The notes: generated by a model from the letters alone, not told the origin. A stretch of DNA of 64,000 bases from Lolium rigidum (GCF_022539505.1 NC_061513.1:354745696-354809695); one strand, 5' to 3'. Shown: positions 44,178 through 56,738, numbered from the stretch's first letter. A program made the numbers and translations.

Positions 44178-46259
44178 ATGGCACGTCCAGAATCGTCGAC
44201 TTCGTCGGTGGCTAGCAATGCAATAGATCGAGGTAAACAGGAAAAAACTGATCTAGTCGATTTTATTCCTCACCCGCCCTCCCGTATGGATGCATGTGCC
44301 TATCTGGAGGAGCCCATCGTCATGATGTTTGGAGAGTTCCGATTTGGCGTCAATAAGGAAGGATCCTACCGTCTCGAAGTTCCGATCTCGTTGGAATTTT
44401 CAGCGGACGATTCTGACTTTTCGTCGAGTAACGAGGAGTTTTCGTCGACACACCAAGGCAAGCGGAAAGCTCACCAAGATCATCAGCAACACATCTTTCG
44501 AGTCGTCTGCGGACTCCGTTATAAGCAGCGATTCCGACAGCATCAACAGCTTCAACTTCATCGACAAATCCGCTGCCATCGGAAGGGTCTTCACCAATCT
44601 TTATGATGGTGTCATCAATCCCGACAAAAACCAATACTCAAAGTATCATCAAGTGTACGCAATTGAAGAGGCAAGTCGAGAAGAACCAGAGACGTCAGAG
44701 GCTTTTGATGATTTGGGAAATCCATACGTCGATACCGCTGATCTCAGAAGAGGCTTAGGCACCAAATACGTCGGGACCACACCTCGCGTAAGAGTCCAAC
44801 TCCCGCAAGCAGCGTGGGATAGGGCTGCAAAAGCTATAGACGGTTCAGAACCAATGACTACAACCGCTACTGCCCAGGAATTACAAGCCTATCAATATAA
44901 ACTTGCTCGTATGAATAGGGAATTGGAAAAAGAAACAGCATCCTTAAATAGAAGGAAAGAGGCAGCATCTGCGTCAAGCAGGCGTCGAGCAGAGCTCAGT
45001 CAACAATCAGGAACTTCGGGAGATAGTCACAGAGAGGCTCGGAGAAGGGCAATATCTCGGCTGCAAAATATACCTGAGGCAGAGAGAGGCAACATAATTC
45101 AAAATCTCGACATGTCTTTCATGTCGATTGATACAAGGGGAAATATCATCCCGAAAACACTAGAAGCAGGATACATGGCAATGCAAGCTTACATCCTCGC
45201 GTCCAGACCACCCCCCGGAGACCCGAGAGAAGCATCGTTCAATATGGCAATGGCTGGAGTTGGATTCATGGGAACAGCATTCACAGCTACACCTCCCGAA
45301 GGAACTGCAAGACAAAATAGTCCAAGACATACTGCTGCAGTGCAGGATCCACCAAGGACAAGTGAGGCAAGAGACACGGCGGCTCAAGCAAGGGTAGACA
45401 GAGCGCGGCAAGAAAGAAGAGAACATCGGTATTCACCAGAAATCGCCGATGAAGACCTATGCGGACTTCCGTGCTTTACGAGACGAGTCAGAAAAACTCG
45501 AGTACCAAAAGGGTTTAAGTTACCCGAGAGTTTCAAAAAATTCGACGGTCTGCAGGATCCCGAGGATTGGCTCGTTGATTATCTCGAGATGGTGAAACTG
45601 GTAGGAGGAACCAGAGCAACAGCCATGCAAAGCATCCAAGTCCACTTGAGTGGTGCAGCGAGATCTTGGATAAAGAAACTTCCCCCAGGTTCCATTGATA
45701 GCTGGGGTAGTTTTGAAGATATTTTCGTAAAAAACTTCCGATCCACCTGCAAGAAACCCGCGTCATTGGAAGAGTTGAGGGCGTGCCGACAGAAGCATGA
45801 CGAGTCGATGAGAAAATATATACAGAGGTGGAACATTATTAAAAACTCGGCAGAAGATATATCTGACGAAAGAGCAATAGTGCGTTTGTGGCAGGGATCC
45901 GACGGGCAGATTTCGTCGAGGATTTAGGGAGAACCAACCCCAAGACAATATCAGCACTGATGGAGATAGCCAACAAGTGGGCAGATGGAGAAGACGCAAT
46001 ATATAACAAGCGACACAGATCGCCGAAGAGGACCGCAGTCGAAGTTTTCAAAATAGAAGGCGATTTTCCCGCCAGTTCTATAACAATGACGCTCCCGGCC
46101 ACATATCAGCTGGTTTCCGAGGAAATCCTGGAGGAAGTAGTCGAGATAATTACCAAAGAAGTAATGAGCAACAAGGCGACAATAGAAGTGATTCTCGCGG
46201 TTTTAGGCAAAACAGTGGACCAAGGTTTCAAAGACCCTATGTGTCCCCCGAGGAGATGA
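44178..46259 (+). pseudogene. gag of the Tat-like element (frameshifted)
   Basis: Start ATG 44178, shortly after the primer site. The frame shifts once between about 44410 and 44500, continues to 45927, then shifts again near 45880 and near 46075. The Retrotrans_gag domain lies around 45490-45900 (PEDWLVDYLEMVKLVGGT, GAARSWIKKLPPGSIDSW, FVKNFRSTCKKPASLEEL). Upstream are long Arg/Gln-rich helices. Product in an intact element is the capsid/nucleocapsid precursor. Confidence 0.85.
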
Positions 46260-47104
46260 TGAACGGACCGTGTCAGATGCACTTTTTTCTTGATAGCAAC
46301 GGAAAGAGACAGTCAGGACATCTCCAAAAAGACTGCCGCAACTTTCAGGCAATGTTGCGAGCCGCAGGAATCGCAAATGCCCAAGCAATGCATAGAAATC
46401 AACAGGGACCCAGGAGCGAGATACATCTCCCACCTCCTCCCGCGGTTACAGACGAGAATCGGCACCAGCTCAGAATAGCGGCAGCACCACAATCACCTCC
46501 GTATGTTGATCCTAATTCTAATGGCGCGGTCTTAATGATTCAGAAAGCTAGGCCATCTAACAGGGCGCAGAAAGTAATTTCGCGACAAGTATTCATGGCA
46601 GAAAAGATGCCTCCACCAACAGTAGAGTACCTAAATTGGTCGGGACAGGATATCGGCTTCACAATCGCAGATCATCCGCAGCAGGTTCCCCGACCTGGGC
46701 AGTCCGCACTTATTTTACCTGCAGTAATTGCGGGCTTCGACGTGTCGAGAGTTTTCATAGATGGTGGCAGTAGCTTAAACCTTATGTACGCAGATACACT
46801 AAGGAAGATGAATATATCCTTAGCAAATCTAGCGCCAACTGATACACGTTTTCACGGGATCACGCCAGAGAAACCAAGTTATCCATTGGGCAAGATTAAT
46901 CTGGACGTTCAGTTTGGGACCCGAGAAAATTACAGGATAGAGAAGTTGGAGTTCGAAGTTGTGGATTTCCCGTCGCAATATCATGCTTTGTTGGGACGAC
47001 CAGCATATGCTAGGTTTATGGCGGTACCTCATTATACGTACTTACTGTGGAGGTTGCACTGGACCCAAAGGACCAATCACGAGTCAAAGGAAGCTTCGCG
47101 TTAG
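46241..47104 (+). pseudogene. Zinc-knuckle and protease region of the Tat-like element
   Basis: A knuckle-like CQMHFFLDSNGKRQSGHL, then KDC, lies at about 46270-46335. The aspartic protease active site is VFIDGGSSLNLMYA (about 46753-46794), the D-G-G-S variant common in Tat elements. HALLGRPAYARFMAVPHYTY (46982-47041) marks the C-terminal protease end. The frame then shifts near 47040 and terminates at 47102. Confidence 0.85.
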
Positions 47105-50045
47105 GCGACAAATGCGACAAAGAATTTCATCAGCCGTCGGAAACCTTCGGGATGCAAGCAGAATATATGGCGCCAAGGCAAACTGACTATGACGTTTTGC
47201 CAGATACAGGGAGGCCGCTCAGGGAACCAGCCTTTAACACAACGAAGGATTCAAAAGAAGTGCAGATCCACCCGACGGATCCAAAGAAAACGACATCCAT
47301 TGCAACAAATATGGATCTCGCATAGGAAAGCGCGCTCGTCGAGTTCCTCCGTGAGCACTGGAAAATCTTTGCATGGTGTCCAGCCGACATGCCAGGAGTA
47401 CCCAGGGAACTTGCCGAGCACCACCTCAACTTGGATCCTCTCGCGAGACCAATCAGATAACCCTTGCGGCATTTTTCGGAACCAAACCGCAAAGCTATGC
47501 TATCAGAAATAGATCGACTCAAGGATGCTGGTTTTATCAAAGAGATATCTACGAAGCCACATGGGTAGCTAACCCAGTGATGGTGCTGAAGAAACACACG
47601 AAAGTCCTTCGCATGTGCGTCGACTTCACATGTCTCAACAAACACTGTCCTAAGGATCACTTTCCCCTCCCAAGGATCGATCAAATCATCGACTCCACAG
47701 CATGATGTGAACGTCTTTCCTTCTTGGACGCATACTCTGGTTAAAACCAGATCAGACTGAAAGAAGCTGATGAGGCTAAAACAGCGTTCATAACACCTTA
47801 CGGCGTGTTCTGCTACAAAACAATGCCCTTTGGTTTGAAAAACGCGGGAGCAACATATCAACGGATGATGCAGAAGTGCCTTGCAACACAAATCGGGAAA
47901 AATGTACAAGTCTACATCGATGATGTCGTGATAACATCAAAGAAGGGGTCAACACTGATCGAGGATTTGAAAGAAACCTTCGACAACCTTGACAAGTTTT
48001 GCCTCAAGTTGAACCCGACAAAGTGCTCCTTTGGCGTTCCTGCAGGAGAACTTCTTGGATTCTTAGTATCAGCAAGAGGGATTGAAGCTAATCCCGAAAA
48101 AATACAGGCCATCGTAACGATGAGGAAGCCAACAAAGTTGAAAGAAATACAACAGTTGACAGGGCGAGTCGCAGCTTTAAGCAGATTCGTCGCAAGGCTG
48201 GGAGAAAAAGCACTACCGTTCTATGCTTTGATAAAACAAGGGGAGAAATTCCAGTGGAACGAAGAAGCCGATAGAGCTTTCGAGGATCTGAAACGCAAAA
48301 TCTCGACACCACCAGTCTTGGTGGCGCCGAAGGAAAATGAACCTCTCCTGTTATACAGAGCAGCCACACCCCAAGTGGTTAGCACGGTGTTAGTTGTCGA
48401 AAGAGAAGAAGAAGGAAAGCTCCATGGAGTGCAAAGGCCAGTATATTTCATCAGTGAAGTACTATCACCTTCAAAACAACGGTACCCTCAGTACCAGAAA
48501 CTAGCATATGGAGTATTTACTACAGCAAGAAAATTGCGACACTATTTTTCGGCACACCCGATAATAGTGGTCAATGAAGCCCCTCTGTCAAATATATTGA
48601 ACAACCCAGAAGCTACGAGTCGTGTCTCCCTTTGGGGAATAGAACTTTCCCCTCGGGACATCACATATGAGAAAAGAAAGGCAATAAAATCACAGGTCTT
48701 ACCGGATTTTGTTGCAGAGTGGATGGAGCTACAAAACACAGGACCTCCAGATTTGTCGAGAACCTGGACTATGAACTTCGACGGGTCCAAAAGGTTAGAA
48801 GGAGCTGGAGCAGGAGTGATATTGGTATCACCTGAAGGCGACAAACTGAAATACGTCTTACGGATGACGTTCCCAAACGCGTCTAACAATGAAGCAGAAT
48901 ACGAAGCTCTCATACACGGGATGAAGATGGCAAAAGCTTGCGGCGCAACCCGATTGAAAATTTTCGGCGACTCACAGTTGGTAGCACAGCAAGTTATGAA
49001 TCAATGTGATGCTGTCAATGAGAGTATGATAGCATACAAGGAGATGTATAATGAGCTAGAAAAATTGTTTGATGGATGCGAGGTCAGCCACATCAGCAGA
49101 TTGAGCAATGACGAAGCCGATGTCCTTGCAAACATCGGGTCACAATGTCTCACAATTCCGCCAGGCGTGTTTTGGGAAGAAATAGCGGAGAGATCAACAA
49201 AGCCGAAGAAGTTGCAGAAAAAAGCAAAAGAAGAAAAAACTTCGGTGTCTCTCAAAGAAACCGTGGAGGACGAAGAGGACCAAGAACTCGTGATGATGGT
49301 GGAAGTCCCTTGGATGCAAGCATACATATCGTATATCCTTAGGAAGGAAATACCCGACGATCCAGTGGCAGCAAGGCGAGTTATTCGACGATCCAAAGCT
49401 TTCACAGTGGTCAAAGGGGAGTTATATAAGCGGAGTATTTCAGGCATCTTGCAAAGGTGTGTCACACCCGAAGAAGGAAGAATAATCCTAAAGGATGTGC
49501 ATGAGGGAATATGTGGTCACCACGCAAGCAGTCGAGCTATTGCAGCCAAAGTTTTTCGGGCAGGGTTCTACTGGTTGACAGCAATAGAGGATGCAAGAGA
49601 GATAGTACGAACTTGCGACGCGTGCCAGAGATTTGCTGCAAAACCGCACTCTCCGGCCGCAGAACTAATGCCAATACCATTGTCATGGCCCTTTGCCCAG
49701 TGGGGACTCGACATGGTAGGTAAGTTGCACAAAGCTTCGCTAGGAGGATATGAGTACCTGCTGGTTGCTGTCGATAAATTCACCAAGTGGGTAGAAGCAA
49801 AGCCAATAAATTCTCCAGATGCAGCATCAGCAATAAAGTTCGTGAAGGGTATCGTTTTTCGATTTGGAGTACCTCACAGCATCGTCACAGATAATGGCAG
49901 CAACTTCACGTCGAAGGAGTTCAAGGCATACTGTGCCGAAGTAGGCATCAAATTGCACTTCGCATCGGTTGCACATCCCCAGACTAACGGTCAAGTCGAG
50001 AAAGCCAATGGTATCATCTGCAATGGCATTAAAAACATCTGCTAG
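47047..50045 (+). pseudogene. Reverse transcriptase, RNase H and integrase of the Tat-like element
   Basis: RT begins near 47330 (ALVEFLREHWKIFAWCPADM), with stops at 47323 and 47458, a shift near 47550 and stops at 47703 and 47740. From 47805 a long clean frame carries the RT catalytic VYIDDVV (about 47910), RNase H residues in MNFDGSK, NNEAEYEALIHG, IFGDSQLV and NDEADVLAN, the integrase zinc region (GHHASSR ... RTCDACQRF), and the DDE core (WGLDMVGKL, VTDNGSNFTSKEF, HPQTNGQVEKANG). It ends at an early TAG at 50043. The domain order RT-RH-INT is gypsy. Confidence 0.93.
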
Positions 50046-50545
50046 GACCGCTTGAAAAGGCTCGACACACCTGGCCAGAAGAATTACCAAGTGTTCTATG
50101 GAGCATCCGAACAACACCAAACACGGCGACACAAGAAACCCCGTTCTTCCTCGTCCACGGAGCTGAAGCCGTAATACCAATTGAAATAGAGCACGATTCT
50201 CCAAGAATAACAGAGTATGACGAAGAAACATCACGAAAAGTTCGGGAGGATGATATGGATGCACTCGATGAGGCTCGAGATGAAGTACTATCACGAGTTA
50301 CCAAGTACCAGCAAGACCTGAAGAACTACCATAGTCGACGATTGCGGCCGAGATCTTTCCAGGTCGGTGATTTAGTTCTTCGGCTCAACCAGCAAAGTAC
50401 AGAGAAGCTTGAATCGCCATGGTTGGGACCTTACATCGTCTCGGAAGTCATCGACGGAGGAGCGTACAGGATCAAGGACAAGAAGACAGGGGTTCCCGAG
50501 AAAAACCCCTGGAACGTGGCGCAGCTCAGGCGGTTCTATGCCTAG
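50046..50545 (+). pseudogene. Integrase C-terminal part of the Tat-like element
   Basis: After the stop at 50043 and a frameshift, another frame (50255-50545, open from about 50080) carries the end of integrase: FQVGDLVLRLNQQSTEKL, LGPYIVSEVIDGGAYRIKD and WNVAQLRRFYA. This is the conserved GPY/F-type module that ends plant gypsy integrases. The polyprotein ends at 50545. Confidence 0.85.
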
Positions 50546-51194
50546 AGCCGAAAATATAGTCCTTCTCTGTAAAAATACAATGTACTAAAACGCCCGCGAG
50601 TTTTCAGACGCACTCTTTTCCTTTTCGGGGCACCAAGTGGGGCCGGAAATGTTTTTAATGAGGCGGGCTCGCGGTGCTGCAATATAATAAAGATAGTGGA
50701 GATATACTTCTTACTTTTCGACACGCTCGGGGGCTCAACTCCTTTAAGTCTCACAATACGTACAATATAGAAATATTTCGCCTTGGTACACTAATACCTC
50801 GCCAAACATAAAAATCAGAAGCCAACAAACTATAAATATAGTGTACACGTCAAAAATCTTATTGCTTTGGTCCAAGAACCTCGCAACAAAAATATAGACC
50901 CTCGATACTAAGATACTCGAAGACTTGCAACCCATCAATGAAAAAATAAGGATGTATTATTACAACAGAAGGAAAAATCTTCAAGATGGAAAAAACAGTA
51001 CAAGCTCTAGCCAGAAGGCACGGGGGCTCTAACAAAATAGAGCACTCTGCAATATCCGACAAATTCTTTCGGGAAGAAAAAAGAAATCAAAAAAAGATAG
51101 AGATACAAGGTTTCCAATATGGTACAAATCAGTCAAAGCCCAGAATACTATCTACAGACAAGCCTCTGGTTGTTTTATGTTCAGCATAGGACCC
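50546..51194. other. Non-coding spacer between integrase and antisense gene
   Basis: No convincing ORF on either strand. It separates the convergent sense polyprotein and antisense transcription units. Confidence 0.5.
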
Positions 51195-51290
51195 TTTGAT
51201 GAAGAATTCTGAGTCCATCCGAAGAAGCTCATCTATCATCGACTCGGCCACGGGAGCTACCATCTCATCGATTGCGTCAATATCATTTTT

Positions 51291-52119
51291 TCACCGCGTT
51301 TTCTTCGCCGGGCAATTAGCAACAATCTTCGTCAGGTCTAATTTTGGATAACAAATATTTATCATAATCATGGCAAACCTCGCCCCAGCAGTCAATTGAG
51401 CTCGCACAAAATTGTGAATGCGGGGAGCATCTCTGAATACCTCCAGCAATTCAGGAAGAGTTTTGGGAACCTCATTTCGAGGAAACAAAGTCCTGTAAAC
51501 AAGGGTTAATGTTGTCGTGCAAAAATTGAGAAATTCGCGCACTTGGCAAGCACGATCTTGGAACCTGACAATTTGTTGAGTTCGTTCAGGAGTGGCCCAG
51601 AATAAATAGCCATGGTTAAGGGAAAGATTGACAAGAAGATTCGTTCTCTCGTTCAATCTTCGATCTTCGGCAACAACATCAAGAACCGAGCCTATTAAGC
51701 GACAAGGCAGGAAATTTGAAGTAAGACACAGAAAAATAAAGAGAAGACATTGTGAGGTCGGAAAAACATACCTAACATATCCGTGCTAGATTCCAACATT
51801 AGCTCGAGCATGCTATTTTCTCGGGTACTGGCTCCCTTTGCCTCCAGTACAGCAGCATCCTTGGCAGCCACAGCTTCTTTGGCCTGTTGGAGAGCAAGTC
51901 TTTCTTGTTCGGACGCTTTCCGAGATTGTTCCATCATCTCCAGAGTTTGTTTCTTCATGGATTGAAGTTGCTGTCGAAGTTCTTGCAAATCTTCCGACAA
52001 ATGTTTGCCCGAAGAACCTTCGAGGGGTGTATCATCGACTAATATTTTCTTCGAGAAGGAAGACGCAGGTGAAGCATCGGTAGAAGAAGGGTTGGTCAAG
52101 TAATTATCAAATATTAACT
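51291..52119 (-). pseudogene. Distal exons of the antisense gene (or second antisense unit)
   Basis: Minus-strand exon-like frames: about 52119-51773 (acceptor TTTCCAG, donor GTATGT) and 51691-51291 (acceptor TTAATAG). The first has a Ser-rich head then a heptad coiled coil (EDLQELRQQLQSMKKQTLEM); the second encodes ERTQQIVRFQDRACQVREFL and ends PAKKTR. They lie beyond a stop at 52303, so they belong either to an alternatively spliced 3' end or to a separate unit. No family recognised. Confidence 0.5.
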
Positions 52120-52302
52120 GGAAAAGAAAGTCCCAGGATCAATGGTGGTACCAAGAGGAATTTCATTAATTTCTAGAAAAGTTTACACGGACATTACAAA
52201 AGAAGTTCTTCAAAGGGACTAATAGGGTAATTGTCGCCAAGGCTAAAGTGGTGACAACAGCAAAAGAAATAGAGAAAGTAAAGAAAAAGCAAAGGCATTC
52301 AA

Positions 52303-54973
52303 CTAGACCTCCGGCCTTGATGAGCTAGGAGTTGAAGACGGCTTGATCCCGAGATAGGCCAGGATTTTCTTCGTGTTGGGCTTGGCTGCCTTGATCAACG
52401 ACTTCCACCTTGATTGTTCTATCTGCTCAGTGTCGCCTACCTTCATCCAGTCCGCAGTTTGTTGACTGTCAGCGACCAAGGCAACAGTATTCTCAACAGC
52501 AACCTTCATGTTCTCCTGACGCATCTTCAGCCCAAGATCCTCTGGTGGATTGAAATTCTTGGCAAGAGCAAGGAAAGTCTTCGGCTCCTCTTTCTTCGGG
52601 AAGAAGTAGGGGAACAACTTCGACAATCCCGTGTCAGCATTCATCACGCCTTCACGAACTTCTAGGCCATGAAATTCCAGATAAGACAGTGCATCCAGCA
52701 GAGGATCATTGGTGTGATTCTCAAGGTCAAAATCTTGGTTTGTTTGACCTGTCATAAAATTATATGTTAGTCGACAGCAAGTAAAAACAAAAAGCAAATC
52801 TTAAGAAAAAGAGAAGGGATCAAGAAAGCTACTGAGAAAGCGACGATTTTGTGTCTTCAAACGCTTGAGGATTCCCTTTTCACGGGTGTCTTGTGCGGCT
52901 TTGTGCTCGCTCAAAGCAGTCTCAGCATCATCAAGTTTCTTCTGCAGTTCTTCGATACTAGCAGCTTTTGCTTTGGCCTCATCAGCCTCTACTTTTGCTT
53001 GGCTAGCATCAAATTCGGCTTTCTTGCGAGCCGTTTCACTTTGCTCCAATTTCTGAGCAAGAGTGTCGGCAAGCTTGTTGGCCTCTGCAAGTTTTTCTAC
53101 CAAAATAGAAAAGAAAAGTCAAAATTGCGACAAAAAGAAGAGCAAGAGGATTAGAAACAGTGACAGCAAAAAATTTATTAACTTCAGTCCTGTTGGCGTA
53201 TTCACGGTACCCAATGAATTGGGATCCAATGCGAATAAGCTCTTTGATCATGGGCTGTCAAAGGAGAACAGAGAAAGAAAATATCGGTACAAGAAAAATA
53301 TGGAGGCACAAAAAGAAGTAAAGAGAGGAAGTACAGATACTATTAGGAAAGTCAAAAACTTACATCATCTAAGAGCGAATGAGAAGAGCTACCCAATTGA
53401 GGGGCAGGCTCGATGATCGTTTCAACCCTTGTCCTTTTTGGTGAAGGAGCAAGGGGGGCTTGAAGGGGGAGTAGTGGTAACGACGTTTTGTTGAGGAGGC
53501 GAGGATTCTTCTCCTTCAACTAGCGTCTCTGAAACAAGTAAAGTATGTGACGTGCTCGTCCGAGGAGCCACGTCACGAGTTGGTACTTCTTCCTCGTCAT
53601 CACTTCAATTAAAAGATCGACATCATAAAAAGCAAGACGAGACAAAAAACTTCGACTACAAAAAATATCGGAGAAACCAAGATGACTTACGAGCTGACAA
53701 GAGATGCGAGATATGGATCATAAGTTGCCTTCTGGTGCGAAGGATCAACTTCTTCGGCTTTAGAAGTGCCGGAGTCTTCGACGTCATTCCTCTTCCTTTT
53801 GCCTTTTGGAGAAACAGCGGGAGGAGGAGATTGTGCCGACGCAGTGCCTTCGGATGATCCCGCAGATTTTCGAGAATCCACGGGTTCATTCACAAAAGAC
53901 GGAGCTTCTTGATTGTCATCAGTGATGACGGCCCTTTCTTCGACTTCTCCACCTTCGGGAAGAGGAGGAAGCGAGACAAGGTTTGGATGATTCTGTACAA
54001 AATAAAACAGGGAAAGATGTCAGGAAAGAAGATACAAAAATACAGCAAAGCAATAACAGGACAATAAACAAAGATTACCTCGGGGAGCGGATTGGCGGCA
54101 CTAAATGGCGTCACACGGCAAGAAGAGGGGACAACATCTTTTTTGCTGAGAGATGAAATTTTTCGTACAAGTATTTCTAAATCCTTGACCTCCAAATCCA
54201 CCGACAGCCGATCTACGTCCTGGTCGCCGGCATATTTCCAAAGAGGATATTTGCGAGCCTGAAGCGGCTGCACTCTAGTCCTAAGGAAGTAGGCAGTGAT
54301 TTGGACACCCGATAACTCTTTACCGCGAGTATTTTGCAACTCATGGATACGAGCCATCAAGGTTTGTGTCGACGCCTTTTCTTCTTCGGTAGCCTCCGCG
54401 TCCCAGGAGCGGCGGCGCAAGATTTTTTCGGCACCATCAAAAGGTGGGATGTTGTCCTCCGCACATCCATGGTTTTCCTCCTGAATGTACAACCACTTCT
54501 TGCGCCATCCTTGAACTGAGTCAGGAAGTTTGACGTCGAAGTAGTCGACAGTAGGGCGCACAGAAATTACAACGCCGCCTATGTTATAGGCGACATTGGG
54601 GGAGCCATTACGGCGACAGAAGAAAATGCGCTTCCATAGCGCCCAGTTAGGCTGGACGCCAAGGAAGGCCTCGCAAAGAGTGATAAAAATGGAGATATGA
54701 AGAATGGAGTTTGGCGTGAGGTGGTGGAGTTGCAGACCGTAGACAAAGAGCAGTCCACGAAGAAAAGGATGAATGGGGGCGGATAGACCACGGATGAGGT
54801 GATCGACAAAACTTACCCGGTACCCCATTGGAGGGGTTGGGTAGCTCTCTTCACTGGGAAAGCACAGTGCCTTGGGCTTCTTGGTGATTCCCAGCCTCTT
54901 CAGCATGTTGATGTCCTGAGTGGAAATCTTCGATCTTTCCCACTCCGCCGTCCCAAGATCCGCGGCGGCCATG
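52303..54973 (-). CDS. Antisense multi-exon gene of the Tat-like element (putative gypsy-type transposon protein, Transposase_28-like)
   Basis: From ATG 54973 exon A runs to 54079, encoding MAAADLGTAEW and then the family signature YRVSFVDHLIRGLSAPIHPF, LNHLTPNS-like LHHLTPNSILHISIFI, and FFCRRNGSPN. I associate this with Pfam Transposase_28 (putative gypsy-type transposon), from memory. Exon B is 53992-53691, spliced GT-AG in phase (PLPE/NHPNLVSLPPLP); it has a KRKR basic patch. Exon C (about 53604-53368) shows a one-base shift in a C-run near 53455. Further exons are about 53252-53180, 53103-52830 (coiled coil AEANKLADTLAQKLEQSE) and 52748-52303 (ends PSSSRPEV). The function of such antisense ORFs is unknown. 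At least one frameshift suggests decay. Confidence 0.65.
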
Positions 54974-55402
54974 GAGGATTCCGGCGTGCTGTGCCTTGTC
55001 AATCGACGCGGTGGCATCAGCAATGGCGCAGGACTTGCAGTTTGGAAGCGAGGAGCTTAAGAGGTTGTGGATTGAAGGAGAAAATTTGCAGATGAGAAAA
55101 GGAGGACGGTGCGAGCGGAAGTGCTCAAGGAGGAAGAAGACGATTTTATATAGGGGTGCGGTGAAACGACGAACCATTGGATAAAGAAAATGTGAGACAG
55201 ATGGTAGCCACGTAGCAACAAGGGTAAAGAAGTAACTCAACATTGGGGAGGTTACGGTGCGTGCGCCGAAAAAAGCGGAGGACATGTGTCCCCCACTTGC
55301 ACGACGTGTCAAGTTAGTGGGTCAATTGGGCCCGCAAGGCAGCAGAAAGGAAAAATTCGACTCAACAGCTGCGTCAAAAGGCGACATGCAAAAATATTGG
55401 AG

Positions 55403-55706
55403 AGCCTTTGATCAAATACAAGTTTTTGATCAAATGCTCCGGGGCTACTTTGGAAAAATGAAAAGATCAAAAAAGACAACATAGAAATGGCGTGAGCCTA
55501 TGACCAAATACAAGTATTTGTTCATAGCCTCGGGGGCTACTCCCATCGGGAGTGCTGTTCGCGCACCCGAGAAATTATAAAACTTCGGGAGAGAATGAAA
55601 ATATAGCGGCATAAAGTTTGGAGCCTACAACCAAGTACAAGTCCTTGGCTGTAGCCTCGGGGGCTACTCCCATCGGGAACGCTGTTCGCGTGCCCGATGA
55701 AATTAA
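55403..55706 (+). repeat. Three hairpin-plus-PPT-like repeat units
   Basis: Each unit has a near inverted repeat (for example ACAAGTATTTGT region at 55510-55525) inside AGCCTATGACCAAATACAAG-like sequence, then CTCGGGGGCTACTCCCATCG (55532-55551, 55660-55679) or a shorter CTCCGGGGCTACTT (55437-55450). The CGGGGGCTAC core is identical to the true polypurine tract at 56340-56348. Confidence 0.8.
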
Positions 55707-56337
55707 AAAAAAGAGAGAGAAGAGGAAAAGATAAAATGAAGAGAAGAAATATGAGAAAAAAGAGAGAGTATATTTCGAGTTATAAATAACTCTGCATATA
55801 CTCCCTTCGGGAGAGCAACATAAGTCATCTTTGACTCAATAAAATGTGCCATTCCATCAGCCGAATAAGCACTCGACAATATATTCTCAGAACGCCGAAG
55901 TTGCGATCAATTTCTGAATGCCGCAAAACTTTGCGAAGGTAAGACCCCGGATCTATTCTGTGAGGCGTGGCGCCGTCTCTGACGTAGGTTTGCTACTTTT
56001 ATCCGTATCAACAGATACGAAGAAAAATCCTAACAGACACGTTAGGTACCCGATAAATATGACTGGGACTCGACAGAATGGTAAGATCTTAAGCGGCACC
56101 TGTCGAAGTTTACACCAGTATCCCGAAATCATGTCCAGGGACGTGATTTTGAAGTAGGTTTTTGCGGATTGCCACTAGAGCAGTTAACTAGTACCTGATC
56201 CGTCAGATGAACTAGCCCCAACTACCACTATCCCTGTACAATATAGAAATTTACATGAAGAAATATAGAAAAGTTTAAGAAGTTGAGAAGAAATAAACAG
56301 TGGAGATTTTCCCTGACTCTGCGATTCAAGCAAAATA

Positions 56338-56348
56338 TCGGGGGCTAC
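56338..56348 (+). other. Polypurine tract of Tat-like element
   Basis: ATCGGGGGCTAC directly precedes the 3' LTR (TGACATAGG at 56349); plus-strand priming is expected here. Confidence 0.7.
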
Positions 56349-56733
56349 TGACATAGGCATCCCAAATGGGCCTGCCGAAGATAGTACCCGGAGTTTATTG
56401 AAGGCCCAATACCCGAAGAATAAGAAGACTCGGAAGCCCAAGATAGTATTAAGGAAAGTAAGAGTTGTAATAGAAAGTCTTATTTGTAATCCTACGGGAT
56501 GAGTTAGAAACCTTCCCGGACTTTGTAACTTGTATAGCACGAATCCCTCGGCTCCGCCTCCTATATAAGGGGGAGTCGAGGGACGCAGAGATGATCGAAT
56601 CATTGTTCACAAACCCTAGTTTTCTTATTCGTCGAGTACTTTTCGGCTGAAACCTTCGAGATCTACTTGCCCTCTACATCCAACTAAACCCTAGTCTACA
56701 ATCCGTAGGCATTGACAAGTTAATCCCTTGTCA
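56349..56733 (+). repeat. 3' LTR of Tat-like element (385 bp)
   Basis: Same as the 5' LTR except two bases near its 3' end (56713 and 56730). Followed by target duplicate CATTG. Confidence 0.95.
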
Positions 56734-56738
56734 CATTG

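Larger units (their letters stand above)
55024..56348. other. Upstream of antisense gene, PPT-like repeats and 3' non-coding region
   Basis: 54974-55320 is the likely leader/promoter of the antisense gene. 55400-55710 holds repeated blocks (next entry). The rest is AG-rich and non-coding, ending at the polypurine tract. Confidence 0.5.
43747..56733 (+). mobile_element. Complete Tat-like Ty3/gypsy retrotransposon (12,987 bp)
   Basis: Identical-length LTRs (43747-44131, 56349-56733), 5-base target duplicate CATTG on both sides (43742-43746, 56734-56738), primer site at 44133 and polypurine tract before the 3' LTR. Plus-strand order is gag, protease, reverse transcriptase, RNase H, integrase, followed by 5.7 kb holding an antisense multi-exon gene and PPT-like repeats. 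The combination of short LTRs, DGGS protease and antisense ORF is typical of the Tat lineage (RIRE2/Grande/Ogre relatives). Pol is broken in many places, so the copy is not autonomous. Confidence 0.92.

Noticed and set aside
47187..47909. 240-aa minus-strand ORF
   Set aside because: Shadow of the reverse-transcriptase region on the opposite strand; no splice or domain evidence, unlike the antisense gene at 52-55 kb.
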